The position numbers and the translations under genes were made by a program. DNA of 64,000 bases, taken from Candidatus Rokuibacteriota bacterium. GTDB lineage: Bacteria; Methylomirabilota; Methylomirabilia; Rokubacteriales; CSP1-6. Under the pieces are notes generated by a model that searched no databases, was not told where the DNA came from, and saw nothing but the letters and a program-made list of their open reading frames with translations. The stretch is from NCBI GenBank assembly GCA_003220265.1, contig QHRW01000109.1, positions 1 to 64,000 of the forward strand. The letters are read 5' to 3'. Shown here in pieces: positions 16,179 to 24,520 of this stretch (position 1 is the stretch's first letter; every line of letters begins with the position of its first letter).

Positions 16179-18355
16179 TGGGCGTCCTCGTCTTCTGGTG
16201 GATCCTGCTGTTCCTCGTCCAGGGCGCCGAGCGCGTGTTCCTCCTGCGCGAGGCCGCGCGCGTGGAGCCGCCGACGCCGGCGGTCCTCGGCCTGACGCTG
16301 CTGACGGGCGCCCGCGCCGATCTGATCCTCGCCACGCTGGCCGTCGCCGTCGCCGCCCTCGGCGCCGTGATCGTGGCCGCGCCGCTGGCGCTGGTGCCGC
16401 GCCGGCGTCACGGGGCCGGTGTCGCCGCCTCCTTCCGCTCGTCGCTGCGCGCGTGGTGCTGGGCGCTCGCCGTGGTCTTCCTGCTCGTGCTCACCGTGGA
16501 CATGGGCTACTACGGCTACAACCGGCAGCATCTCGACGCCGTCTTCTTCGAGTACGTGGACGAGATGCTCTCGCGCGCGCCGGCCGCCACGCCGGACGGC
16601 GAGGCCACCACCGGCTCGCGCCAGGCGATCGAGCAGACGCGCGCCGAGCTGGGCGATGCGGGCAAGTGGACCCGGCGCCTGGCCGCATTCGCGCTACTGC
16701 AGGCAGCGGTGATCGCCGGCTGGTGGTGGCTGTTCCGGCGGCGCGTGGCGCCGGCGCTGGCGCAGTGGCGAGCGCGCGCCCCGGCGATCAGCGGCGTCGC
16801 GCTGGGACTCTGCTTCCTCGCCGGCGCGACCGGGCTGCACTACGAAGGCCCGCTGGCCATCGCGCGCGTGGGCATCTCCAGCACGACGTACTATGCGCTC
16901 GCGCAGAGCCCGATCTGGCAGACGGCGGAGGGCGCGTACTTCACCTTCAACCCCGACCAGCAGAACATGCTGGCCCGGGCCGAGCGCCTCATGCCCCTGC
17001 CCGAGGCCATTGCCCTCACGCGGCGCGCGGTGGCGCCGGCAGCCGTGTTCAGCTCCGACGAGTTCCCGCTCGTGCACGCGACCGACGGCACGCCCGCCGC
17101 GCCGACCCGGCGGCTCAATGTCCTGCTGATCTTCATCGAGGCCCTCGACCGGCGGTTCGTGGGGCCGCAGCTGTCCCCCTTCCTCGATCGCTGGGGCCGG
17201 GAGGCGATCGTCTTCGACAACTTCTTCTCCAACGGCACGCTGACCCATCACGGGCTCTTCTCGTCGCTGTGCTCGTACGCATCGGGTTTCGGTAAATCGC
17301 CGATCAAGGTGCGCTACACCAACGACTACCTGTGCCTGCCGGAGATCCTGAAGCGGGCCGGCTACACGACCGAGATGGTGATCGGCTACAACCGCGACCA
17401 CCACCAGGATCACACCGCCCTCTTCCTGGCCCGCAACGGGATCCGCCAGTTCCTCGACGAGGGCAACTTCCCGCCCGCGGCCGAGCGGCTGGGCCTGGGG
17501 CTGACCGACGGCGCGCTGTTCGACCAGGTGCGCGGCCGCCTCGAGGCGCTGCAGCGCACGGGGCAGCCCTTCTTCCTCACCACGCTCACGCTGAGCATGC
17601 ACCACCCGTTCGTCGTGCCCCTCGCGCACCCTGACGTCGCCGCGCTCGCGCGCGAGAGGGACCGGTACCCGGCCACGCTGCGCTACACGGACAGCGAGCT
17701 GGAGCGCTTCTGGACGGGGCTGGAGCGCGACCACCTGCTGGACGACACGCTGGTGCTGATCCTCGGCGACCACGGCCGCCACGAGGTGCTCGGCCAATCC
17801 AGCGACGAGCGCTGGCTCGGCCACCATCTCACCCCGCTCTACGTCTGGCTGCCGCCCGGGCTGCGCGCCGCGACCGGCTTCCGGGCGCGCCGCGTCGACA
17901 CGGTGGCGAGCCAGATCGACCTGACGCCCACGATCCTGGCGCTCACCGGACTCACACCGCGGCTGTCGCCGTTCATGGGGACGGACCTGAGCTGCGTGAT
18001 CGTGGCCGATTGCCACCCCGAAACGCAGGCCGCGCTGTTGACGAGCCACAGCGCCGCGCTCGTCGGCGGCGGCCGCATTCTGACCTATGGCCTCAAGAGC
18101 GGCCGGCTCCGCGAGACGGACCTGCAGCTCGCCCACGCCCGCGACATCGAGCGCGCCACGCCCGACGACGCCGCCGCCGTCGAGCGCCTCAAGGCGATGG
18201 TCGCGACGTCGTCACTGCTGGTCGAGCAGAATCGCGTCTGGTCCTGGGCGCGGTTCAATCTTGAATGGGGGGCCTCGAAGGGCCCCCCAAGCCCCCCGAA
18301 CGCTCGGGCCACCCCGGCGCAGCCGTGGCGGCCCTCGTCAACCCGCTCTCACTAG
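16178..18355 (+). CDS. LTA synthase-like membrane sulfatase / phosphoglycerol transferase
   Basis: A 725-residue protein with about five N-terminal membrane helices (to residue about 240) and a large extracytoplasmic sulfatase-fold domain. LNVLLIFIEALDRR starts the domain, NGTLTHHG carries the likely Thr nucleophile (Thr354 or Thr356) in the LtaS position, and LILGDHGRHE holds late metal ligands. Related enzymes transfer phosphoglycerol or phosphoethanolamine to envelope glycans. In a Gram-negative cell a role in decorating periplasmic glucan or LPS is likely. The last 30 or so residues after FNLEWGASKG are encoded by palindromic repeat locus C, so the natural C terminus has been altered. Start by the TGATG overlap. 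Confidence 0.85.
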   Translation: MGVLVFWWILLFLVQGAERVFLLREAARVEPPTPAVLGLTLLTGARADLILATLAVAVAALGAVIVAAPLALVPRRRHGAGVAASFRSSLRAWCWALAVVFLLVLTVDMGYYGYNRQHLDAVFFEYVDEMLSRAPAATPDGEATTGSRQAIEQTRAELGDAGKWTRRLAAFALLQAAVIAGWWWLFRRRVAPALAQWRARAPAISGVALGLCFLAGATGLHYEGPLAIARVGISSTTYYALAQSPIWQTAEGAYFTFNPDQQNMLARAERLMPLPEAIALTRRAVAPAAVFSSDEFPLVHATDGTPAAPTRRLNVLLIFIEALDRRFVGPQLSPFLDRWGREAIVFDNFFSNGTLTHHGLFSSLCSYASGFGKSPIKVRYTNDYLCLPEILKRAGYTTEMVIGYNRDHHQDHTALFLARNGIRQFLDEGNFPPAAERLGLGLTDGALFDQVRGRLEALQRTGQPFFLTTLTLSMHHPFVVPLAHPDVAALARERDRYPATLRYTDSELERFWTGLERDHLLDDTLVLILGDHGRHEVLGQSSDERWLGHHLTPLYVWLPPGLRAATGFRARRVDTVASQIDLTPTILALTGLTPRLSPFMGTDLSCVIVADCHPETQAALLTSHSAALVGGGRILTYGLKSGRLRETDLQLAHARDIERATPDDAAAVERLKAMVATSSLLVEQNRVWSWARFNLEWGASKGPPSPPNARATPAQPWRPSSTRSH

Positions 18356-18446
18356 GCGGGGCCGCGAAGGGCCCCCCAAGCCCCCCGAACGCTCGGGCCA
18401 CCCCGGCGCAGCCGTGGCGGCCCTCGTCAACCCGCTCTCAGTAGGC
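18263..18446. repeat. Tandem 89-bp two-hairpin repeat, locus C
   Basis: Two head-to-tail copies with a period of 89 bp; 18276-18351 and 18365-18440 are identical over 76 nt. First hairpin: arms TGGGGGGCC and GGCCCCCCA around TCGAAG (perfect in copy 1). Second hairpin: outer arms GGGCC and GGCCC, inner stem CGGC/GCCG around GCA. The layout is the same as loci A and B although the stems differ. It lies between two convergent genes and encodes the tail of the sulfatase; the SDR gene ends 12 nt past the identical part. Confidence 0.9.
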
Positions 18447-18451
18447 CGAGG

Positions 18452-19240
18452 TCAGGTCGTGGCCGCGGTGGCGCCGCCGTCGGCGACCAGGGTGGCGCCC
18501 GAGACGAACGCCGCGTCGTCGGAGGCCAGGAAGAGCGCGCAGCGCGCGATGTCCTCCGGCTCGCCCACGCGCCCGAGCGGGATGCCGCGCCCTTCCTTGG
18601 CCGCGCGCTCGGCGGCCTCGACGATGTCCGCGGTGAGCCGGGTGCGGATGGTGCCCGGGCAGATCGCGTTCACGCGGATGCCGTCGCGGCCGTACGACGC
18701 GGCCATCGCGCGCGTGAGCGACAGGACCGCGCCTTTCGACGCGGCGTAGGCGTGGCTCGGCCGCTCGACCGAGCCGCGGAAGGCCGAGACCGACGCGATG
18801 TTGACGATGGCCCCGCCGGCGCCGCCGCGCATGTGCGGCACCGCCGCGCGCGCGACCAGGTACATCGCGCGCACGTTGACGTCCTGGGCAAGATCCCAGT
18901 GCTCGAGCGCGATGCTCTCCACCGTCCCGCCCACGACCATCGTCCCCACGCCGGCGTTGTTGAGCAGCACGTCGAGCCGGCCGAAGGCTCGCACGCCGGC
19001 CTCCACCACCGCGGCGCAATCCTCGGGGCGGGCGAGGTCGGCGGTGATCGAGGCCGCCTCGCCGCCAGCCGCGCGCACCGCGGCCACGGCCTGGGCGAGC
19101 TCGGGCGCGCGAACGTCGGCCAGCGCGACACGCGCGCCCGCCTGCGCGAAGAGCACCGCGCTCGCGCGGCCGATGCCCGTGGCGGCGCCGGTGACGATCG
19201 CGACTTTCCCTCGCAGCACGCCGCGCTCGGCCAGTCCCAT
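18452..19240 (-). CDS. SDR family NAD(P)-dependent oxidoreductase
   Basis: A 262-residue classical short-chain dehydrogenase/reductase. It has the nucleotide motif TGAATGIG, Asp in ALADVRAPE (which favours NAD), NNAG, catalytic Ser in IASVSAF, YAASK with the Tyr and Lys, and the C-terminal VADGG. It should oxidise an alcohol or reduce a ketone. Start ATG at 19240 overlaps the stop of the small CxxC gene (TGATG), so they form one operon. Confidence 0.92.
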   Translation of the reverse strand: MGLAERGVLRGKVAIVTGAATGIGRASAVLFAQAGARVALADVRAPELAQAVAAVRAAGGEAASITADLARPEDCAAVVEAGVRAFGRLDVLLNNAGVGTMVVGGTVESIALEHWDLAQDVNVRAMYLVARAAVPHMRGGAGGAIVNIASVSAFRGSVERPSHAYAASKGAVLSLTRAMAASYGRDGIRVNAICPGTIRTRLTADIVEAAERAAKEGRGIPLGRVGEPEDIARCALFLASDDAAFVSGATLVADGGATAATT

Positions 19241-19476
19241 CAGCGGCGCACGCGACTCTGGCGGAGGAGATCGGGATCGCCCGTCACCCACGCCACCACC
19301 GTCGTGGTGATCGCGCAGATCGCGCAGCGTCCCTCGCCGATCATCAGCGGCGCGCCGGCCCGCTCCGCTGCCTCGATGCGCTGCCGCACGTTGCCACGCG
19401 GAAACGCCTGCGCGAGGCAGCGGAAGCAGTACGGCGCGTCGCGCGCGTGCAGGAACGCCAGCAGCTCGTCGTCCAT
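19240..19476 (-). CDS. Small protein with paired CxxC motifs
   Basis: A 78-residue protein of unknown function. CFRC near residue 17 and CAIC near residue 53 form a possible zinc-binding pair. RQRIEAAERAG between them looks helical. ATG at 19476 is preferred; an in-frame TTG lies 6 nt upstream. Its stop overlaps the SDR start, so it is translated with it. It may be a small metal-binding or DNA/RNA-binding protein; no family recognised. Confidence 0.62.
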   Translation of the reverse strand: MDDELLAFLHARDAPYCFRCLAQAFPRGNVRQRIEAAERAGAPLMIGEGRCAICAITTTVVAWVTGDPDLLRQSRVRR

Positions 19477-19583
19477 CGACAAGCGGTATAGGGCACGGCG
19501 CGGCGCATTGCCAGTCGTGAAAGGATTTTCCTACGCGATGGCTAATTTCTGATCGGTCTATACTGGCGCCGGGAGGCACGGCG

Positions 19584-20057
19584 ATGATCCAGGCCCGCAA
19601 GCTCGGCCACATCGTGCTGAAGGTTCGCGACGCGCAGACATCGAAGGAGTTCTACACCCGCGCCCTCGGCCTCAAGGTGGCGCACGAGGACCACGAGCAC
19701 GGCGCCGTCTTCCTCAGCTTCGGCGTCCAGCACCACGAGCTCGCGCTCTTCCAGCTCGCCACCGGCGAGGCCCCGGATCCGACGCAGCCCGGCCTGCACC
19801 ACATGGCCTGGCAGGTGGGCAGCTTCGCGGAGCTGCAGGCCGCCCACCGCGAGCTGGGCGCCCTCGGCATCCCGGTCGAGTCCACCGTCGAGCACAACGT
19901 GTCGCGCAGCGTGTACTTCCGCGATCCCGACGGCAACCGCGTGGAGCTCTACTGCGACATGGTCGAGGACGGCTTCGAGGCCATGCGCACGCTGGGCCCC
20001 AGGCGCGACGTCCTCGACATCGAGACGGGTGAAGTGATCAGCCGCGCCGAGGGTTGA
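19584..20057 (+). CDS. VOC family protein (glyoxalase / extradiol dioxygenase-like)
   Basis: A 157-residue single-chain VOC protein. Metal ligands expected of the fold are His in LGHIVLKV (first strand), His in GLHHMAWQV, and Glu in NRVELYCD; FRDPDGNRVELY is the classic C-terminal signature. It is close to the catechol 2,3-dioxygenase-like branch, with reaction unknown. GGGAGG at about 19571 precedes the ATG and a TATACT hexamer at 19559 could be the -10. The stop overlaps the TTG start of the methyltransferase gene (TTGA). Confidence 0.88.
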   Translation: MIQARKLGHIVLKVRDAQTSKEFYTRALGLKVAHEDHEHGAVFLSFGVQHHELALFQLATGEAPDPTQPGLHHMAWQVGSFAELQAAHRELGALGIPVESTVEHNVSRSVYFRDPDGNRVELYCDMVEDGFEAMRTLGPRRDVLDIETGEVISRAEG

Positions 20058-20677
20058 CGGAAGCCTTCCCGCCCGCCGCCTACGAGCGGGAGGACGAGTC
20101 GCCCGACGCGCGCTTCTACGACGTCCCGCGCCGGGTCGTGCACATCGACGACGGGGCTATCGCCGCCCTCGGCCGGCTGTACGCGGACGTGCTGCCGCCG
20201 GGGGGCCGGCTGCTGGACCTCATGAGCAGCTGGCGCAGCCACCTGCCGGCCGGCTTCCGCGCCGGCGAGGTCGTGGGGCTGGGGTTGAACGCCGCGGAGA
20301 TGGCCGACAACCCGCAGCTCACGCGCCACGTGGTCCACGACGTCAACCGCGAGGCGCGCCTGCCGTTCGACGACGCGACGTTCGACGGCGCCGCTTGCGC
20401 GGTATCGATCCAGTACGCGACGCAGCCCGTCCGGCTCTTCCGCGAGGTCGCACGGGTGCTCCGGGCCGGCGCGCCGTTCGTGGTGTCCTTCTCCAACCGC
20501 TGCTTTCCCACCAAGGCCGTGGCCGTGTGGCTCGCCGCCACGGACGCGCAGCACGTCCAGCTCGTGCAGACCTACTTCGAGGCGTCCGGCGGCTGGACCG
20601 AGGTGAGCACGGAGAACCGGTCACCGGGCCCGGACGGCGATCCGCTCTATGCCGTGTGGGCCCGGCGCGACCGCTAG
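20054..20677 (+). CDS. Class I SAM-dependent methyltransferase-like protein
   Basis: A 207-residue protein of the methyltransferase type 11 kind. The SAM-binding segment is GGRLLDLMSSWRSHLP, with Ser-Ser where most have Gly-x-Gly; later LPFDDATFDGAACAVSIQY and VLRAGAPFVVSFSNRCFP match motif post I to III. The same variant motif is common in proteins annotated as methyltransferases, but methyl transfer is not proven here. Start TTG at 20054 overlaps the VOC stop. The 3' end overlaps the convergent membrane-protein gene by 4 nt. Confidence 0.78.
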   Translation: MTEAFPPAAYEREDESPDARFYDVPRRVVHIDDGAIAALGRLYADVLPPGGRLLDLMSSWRSHLPAGFRAGEVVGLGLNAAEMADNPQLTRHVVHDVNREARLPFDDATFDGAACAVSIQYATQPVRLFREVARVLRAGAPFVVSFSNRCFPTKAVAVWLAATDAQHVQLVQTYFEASGGWTEVSTENRSPGPDGDPLYAVWARRDR

Positions 20678-21891
20678 CTGCGCGGGCGGTTGCTCGCGGG
20701 CGTGAGGTGGAAGCCCGCCAGGAGGTCGCGCGTGTCGGTCACTTCCTTGAGCGTGCGGAACGGGAGCTGGAAGGCCGGGCGTGAGGCGATGATCATCATG
20801 CCGAAGTTCAGCCCGGCGGCCAGGAGCTGCAGCACCGGCAGGGCGAGGTACTCGAGGAGCTGGTCGCCCTTGGCGTGCAGCCACTCCAGCTCGCGCTTGA
20901 AGTCCTCCAGCGCGCCGCGCCACCACGTGGGCGACACGACGGCGGCCACGGCCAGCGCCCGCGCGTCGTCGACCTTGAGCGAGCGGCGTGAGATGAAGGC
21001 GAGCAGCGGCGCCGCTCCATGCTGCGCGAACAGGAGCCACGTCGCGCCCCGCACGCCCAGCCAGCCGCAGGAGGCGACGAGCATCGTCGCCCAGAAGCCC
21101 AGGCGGATGCCGGCGTCGCGCGCGATCCACGGCGACACCGCGTCGATGAACTCGCGGTAGAGGAACATCACCTCGAAAAACATCACGAGCAGCTCGACCA
21201 CGACGATCTGGGCCAGGAACTTCAGCTCGCGCAGCCGCACGGCCTCGCTCAGCGTCTGCAGGCAGGCGAAGCTGCCCATCACCAGCATGAGGAGGAAGGC
21301 GAACAGCAGGGCGGCCGTGAAGCGCGAAGCCGGCCCGCCCGAGAGCTCGCTCAGCACGCCCGTCACCGTCGGCATCATCGTGTGGGTGAAGACCGTGGCC
21401 TCCAGCACGCACCAGGCCAGCAGCATCACGAAGGCGACCCACGGCACCCCGGGCTGGAAGTACGCCGGCGCCAGGCGGCCGGTCACCCTGAACGGTAGCG
21501 CGGCGACCTGCCGCACCGACTCGACGACGAGCCGCATGACCAGCGCCGCCACGGTCACGAGCCAGCCCGCCGTCACGCCGGCCACGCGGACGATCCCGAC
21601 CCAGTAGAGCCACACCGAGCGCGCGGCGTCCCACCAGGCCAGCAGCATCATCGACGCGAAGCGCACCCGGCCGGCGCGGAACGGCAGCGTGTAGAGCGAG
21701 AGCAGCGTGACCCAGATCGCGCCAACGGCCAGCAGCGCCGGAAAGAGCAGGAAGACGTACTTGGCGGTCGTCACCCACGGCGGCGCCGGATTGAGGAAGA
21801 AGGCGAGCAGCGCCTCCTGCATCCGCGGCACCCAGGCGACGGGCGCCAGCAGCAGCGCGATCACTTCCTGCCACCGTTCAGGCACGACCAT
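20674..21891 (-). CDS. Polytopic membrane protein of unknown function
   Basis: A 405-residue integral membrane protein with about seven or eight hydrophobic helices (for example FLLFPALLAVGAIWVTLLSL, then VAFVMLLAWCVLEATVF and FAFLLMLVMGSFACL) and a soluble C-terminal segment of roughly 110 residues. No transporter or enzyme signature is recognised. It lies 9 nt downstream of the lytic transglycosylase gene on the same strand, which suggests co-expression and an envelope role. Confidence 0.68.
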   Translation of the reverse strand: MVVPERWQEVIALLLAPVAWVPRMQEALLAFFLNPAPPWVTTAKYVFLLFPALLAVGAIWVTLLSLYTLPFRAGRVRFASMMLLAWWDAARSVWLYWVGIVRVAGVTAGWLVTVAALVMRLVVESVRQVAALPFRVTGRLAPAYFQPGVPWVAFVMLLAWCVLEATVFTHTMMPTVTGVLSELSGGPASRFTAALLFAFLLMLVMGSFACLQTLSEAVRLRELKFLAQIVVVELLVMFFEVMFLYREFIDAVSPWIARDAGIRLGFWATMLVASCGWLGVRGATWLLFAQHGAAPLLAFISRRSLKVDDARALAVAAVVSPTWWRGALEDFKRELEWLHAKGDQLLEYLALPVLQLLAAGLNFGMMIIASRPAFQLPFRTLKEVTDTRDLLAGFHLTPASNRPRS

Positions 21892-21900
21892 CCGGGCCTC

Positions 21901-22692
21901 CTATGGGCTGTTGGTGTCGCGGACCGGGTCCGAATCCCAGCGCACGGTCGCCCGCTCGCGCCACGGGCCCAGCGCAATGGGGCGCGCGGGCGGCGGCGGC
22001 CAGTCGAGCGAGACGACCTGCGTGGCCACCACCGGCACCACCACGGTCGGGCGCTGTCCATAGATGCGCGCGGCCGCCGCGTGCGCGGCCGCCGGATCGT
22101 AGCGGCGCAGCACGCGGATGACGTAGCGCCGCGTCTGCGGATACGGCGGGATGCCGCGATAGGCGATCACCGCGCGGTCGCCGGCGTTGTAGGCGGCCAG
22201 CACGAGCGGCAGGTCGTTGTGGAAGCGCTGCATGAGGACCCGCAGGTGCCGCACGCCGCCGTCGAGGTTCGCCTGCATGTCGAACGAGTCCTGCACGTCG
22301 AGGCTGGCCGCGGTGGCGGGCATGAGCTGCATGAGCCCCTGCGCGCCGCGCCGCGACACCGCCCTCGGGTTGAACTCCGACTCCACGGCGACGATGGCGG
22401 CGACGAGCCGCGGCGACACCCGGTGGCGGGCCGCCACTTCCTCGATGTGCGCCATGATCTCCGCGGTCGTCGGCCGCGACGGGACCGCGTCGCCGGCGTC
22501 GCTGTCCTCCGCGGCGTCGGCGTCCCCGGCGAACTGCACCAGGGCGCCCGGCGACGGTACGGCCCCACGCTGCGCGATCGCATAGCCCCCAGCGAGCGTC
22601 AGCACGAGCATGGCCAGGCCGAGAAGCCGGCGTCGCCCGGCGTCGTCGCCGCGGTGGGGAGCTTTGGTGGTGCGCATGGTGTGGGTGCGCAT
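21901..22692 (-). CDS. Lytic transglycosylase (SLT domain)
   Basis: About 263 residues with an N-terminal signal anchor (LLGLAMLVLTLAGGYAIA) and an SLT goose-lysozyme-like domain. The catalytic Glu is in VAVESEFNP, followed by SRRGAQGLMQLMP and AAYNAGDRAV, the standard MltC/Slt motifs. It cleaves peptidoglycan to 1,6-anhydro products in the periplasm. Candidate ATG starts are 22692 and 22677; neither has a good ribosome site. Probably heads an operon with the membrane protein gene downstream. Confidence 0.85.
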   Translation of the reverse strand: MRTHTMRTTKAPHRGDDAGRRRLLGLAMLVLTLAGGYAIAQRGAVPSPGALVQFAGDADAAEDSDAGDAVPSRPTTAEIMAHIEEVAARHRVSPRLVAAIVAVESEFNPRAVSRRGAQGLMQLMPATAASLDVQDSFDMQANLDGGVRHLRVLMQRFHNDLPLVLAAYNAGDRAVIAYRGIPPYPQTRRYVIRVLRRYDPAAAHAAAARIYGQRPTVVVPVVATQVVSLDWPPPPARPIALGPWRERATVRWDSDPVRDTNSP

Positions 22693-22786
22693 TCGGTGGT
22701 CCAACGTGTCAGCGTGGGCGCCCTAGCGGGAGCAACGGGGATGCCAGACCCCGGGGTCCAAGGCACAAGAACTTGATTTAACAGCG

Positions 22787-22792
22787 ATTATA
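22787..22792 (-). promoter_or_regulatory. Possible -10 element TATAAT before the transglycosylase
   Basis: A perfect TATAAT on the minus strand, 95 nt before the transglycosylase start and inside the most AT-rich stretch of this intergenic gap. No clear -35 stands at 16-18 nt spacing, so the call rests on the hexamer alone. Confidence 0.3.
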
Positions 22793-22877
22793 GGGGCTGA
22801 CTGGTCAGAGAACGCCCAGCCGCAGCCGTGCTAGGACTGACGGTTTGTGACCGACCCCGTGACACCCGGGCAAGCGG

Positions 22878-24077
22878 CTACGACGCGGCGCGTGATCTCC
22901 GGACGTCGAACTTGAACAGCCCCGCGGCGTTGAGCCCGAGGATCTTCGCGCGCGAGTCGTCCGAGAGCCCGCTCATCGTGCGCTCGATCGCCTCCGCCGA
23001 GTGCGGCCACGTGCCTTCGTGGTGGGGATAGTCGTTGCCCCACATGAAGCTGTCGGCGAGGTCGAAGCGCTCGGCCAGCGCGAGCCCGACGCGGTCTTCC
23101 TGGAATGACGCGAAGCCGTGCATGCGGTAGTACTCGCTCGGCAGGTGCTTGAGCTTGGGCCGCACCCAGAAGTGATGCTTGCGGTACGCCTCGTCCATCG
23201 CGTCGAGCATCCACGGCACCCAGCCGATGCCCGCCTCGATCGTGGCGAACCGCAGGCCCGGGAACCGCTCGAAGACGCCGGAGGCGCAGAGATTGGCCAC
23301 CGGCTCGATCGTCGGCGACAGCGAGTGCGAGACGTAGTTGATGACGGCGCCGCCGTTGCCGCGCGAGGCGCGAGGGTCGCGCCCGGTGGAGACGTGGAAC
23401 GTGATGGGCAGGCCCGTGTCCTGGATGACCGCCCACAGCGGGTCGAACACCGGCAAGTTGTAGTTGGGATGATCGACGTCGTGCGCGCCCCACACCGGCT
23501 TGCACGGCAGCGTGAGCGCGCGAAAGCCCAGCGTGGCCACGCGCTGCACCTCGGCGATGGAGCCCTCGAGGTCGGCGGTGGCGATGGCGGCCACGGGCGA
23601 GAGCCGGTCGTTGTAGGGCCCGAACGTCTCCCACGCCCACTCGTTGAACACGCGGCACTGCGCCTGGGCGAACACCGCGTCGGGCGTGGCCCACATCGAC
23701 AGCCCCTTGTTCGGGAAGATGATCTCGGCGTCGATGCCGTCGCGGTCGTGGTCGCGCAGCCGGTCGCGCGGATCGGCGCCCGCCTTCTGCCGCAGCATGT
23801 CCTCGCCCTCGAGCTCGTTCACGCGCAGGCGATCGGGCCGGTGGCCCTCCGACACGCGCCACATCACGCCGCTGGCGTCGGTGATCACGCGCGGGATGCG
23901 CTCGCGATACTTCTTGTCGATGCGCTCGGCCCAGAGGGTCGACGGCTCGTTGGCGTGGCAGTCGGCGGAGACGATGAAGTACTTGTTCGGATCGTCGGGG
24001 CGCGCGGTGCGGGTCCAGCCGGCGTGACCCGGCGATTGCAGTCGCCACTGGTTGGGAACGTCGACGTGCAGGCTCAT
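22878..24077 (-). CDS. Amidohydrolase family 2 protein (ACMSD-like TIM barrel)
   Basis: A 399-residue amidohydrolase_2 protein related to aminocarboxymuconate semialdehyde decarboxylases and resorcylate decarboxylases. Metal-site regions: SADCHANEP near the N terminus, ITFHVSTGRD in the middle and WGNDYPHHEGTWP near the C terminus. The first motif is DCHANE and not the usual DxHxH. It would decarboxylate or hydrolyse an aromatic or related acid. Its ATG overlaps the DUF35 gene stop (ATGA); it is the last gene of a five-gene operon. Confidence 0.85.
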   Translation of the reverse strand: MSLHVDVPNQWRLQSPGHAGWTRTARPDDPNKYFIVSADCHANEPSTLWAERIDKKYRERIPRVITDASGVMWRVSEGHRPDRLRVNELEGEDMLRQKAGADPRDRLRDHDRDGIDAEIIFPNKGLSMWATPDAVFAQAQCRVFNEWAWETFGPYNDRLSPVAAIATADLEGSIAEVQRVATLGFRALTLPCKPVWGAHDVDHPNYNLPVFDPLWAVIQDTGLPITFHVSTGRDPRASRGNGGAVINYVSHSLSPTIEPVANLCASGVFERFPGLRFATIEAGIGWVPWMLDAMDEAYRKHHFWVRPKLKHLPSEYYRMHGFASFQEDRVGLALAERFDLADSFMWGNDYPHHEGTWPHSAEAIERTMSGLSDDSRAKILGLNAAGLFKFDVRRSRAAS

Positions 24078-24520
24078 ATGACCTTCCATTGCACGAGGGT
24101 GAAGGGCACCTTGGCGTCGTCGTGAGGCTCGAAGACGGCCTCGACGGGCGCGCCGATCGTCACGACCTGGCGCGGATCACCGAGCAGGTTGCCGAGCATC
24201 CGGATCCCGCCGGCGTGCGCCAGCTCGACCAGCACCACGATGTACGGCCCGTGCTCCCGGAGCGCCGGATGCACGGGATGCCACGCGCGCTCCCAGGTAT
24301 AAATGATTCCGCGGCCGTCCACGCGCGTCCAGCCGACCTCGGGCGACAGGCACGCGTGGCAGATCCACTCCGGCCCCCACTGCCACGCGCGGCAGCGCTC
24401 GCAGCGCTGCACCAGCAACTCGCCGCGACGCGTGCCGGCCCAGTACGGCGCGTCGAGCCCGTCCGGCTCGGGCACCGGCGCCGGCAAGCCGGCCGGCAGG
24501 TAGGACGCCGCCGGCGCCAT
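24074..24520 (-). CDS. Zn-ribbon/OB-fold DUF35 protein, thiolase partner
   Basis: A 148-residue protein with an N-terminal rubredoxin-like zinc ribbon (CERC and CHAC, 15 residues apart) and a C-terminal OB fold (RGIIYTWERAWHP, then VVLVELAHAGGIRMLGNL). Such DUF35 proteins form complexes with thiolase-like enzymes and help in acyl-CoA condensation or cleavage, as in steroid side-chain degradation and in archaeal HMG-CoA synthesis. It lies immediately after the thiolase-like gene (TGATG overlap), matching the usual pair. Confidence 0.88.
   Translation of the reverse strand: MAPAASYLPAGLPAPVPEPDGLDAPYWAGTRRGELLVQRCERCRAWQWGPEWICHACLSPEVGWTRVDGRGIIYTWERAWHPVHPALREHGPYIVVLVELAHAGGIRMLGNLLGDPRQVVTIGAPVEAVFEPHDDAKVPFTLVQWKVI

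Noticed and set aside
19559..19564. TATACT as a -10 of the VOC gene
   Set aside because: Position suits a short leader but no -35 of fair quality is visible; it is only noted in the gene entry.
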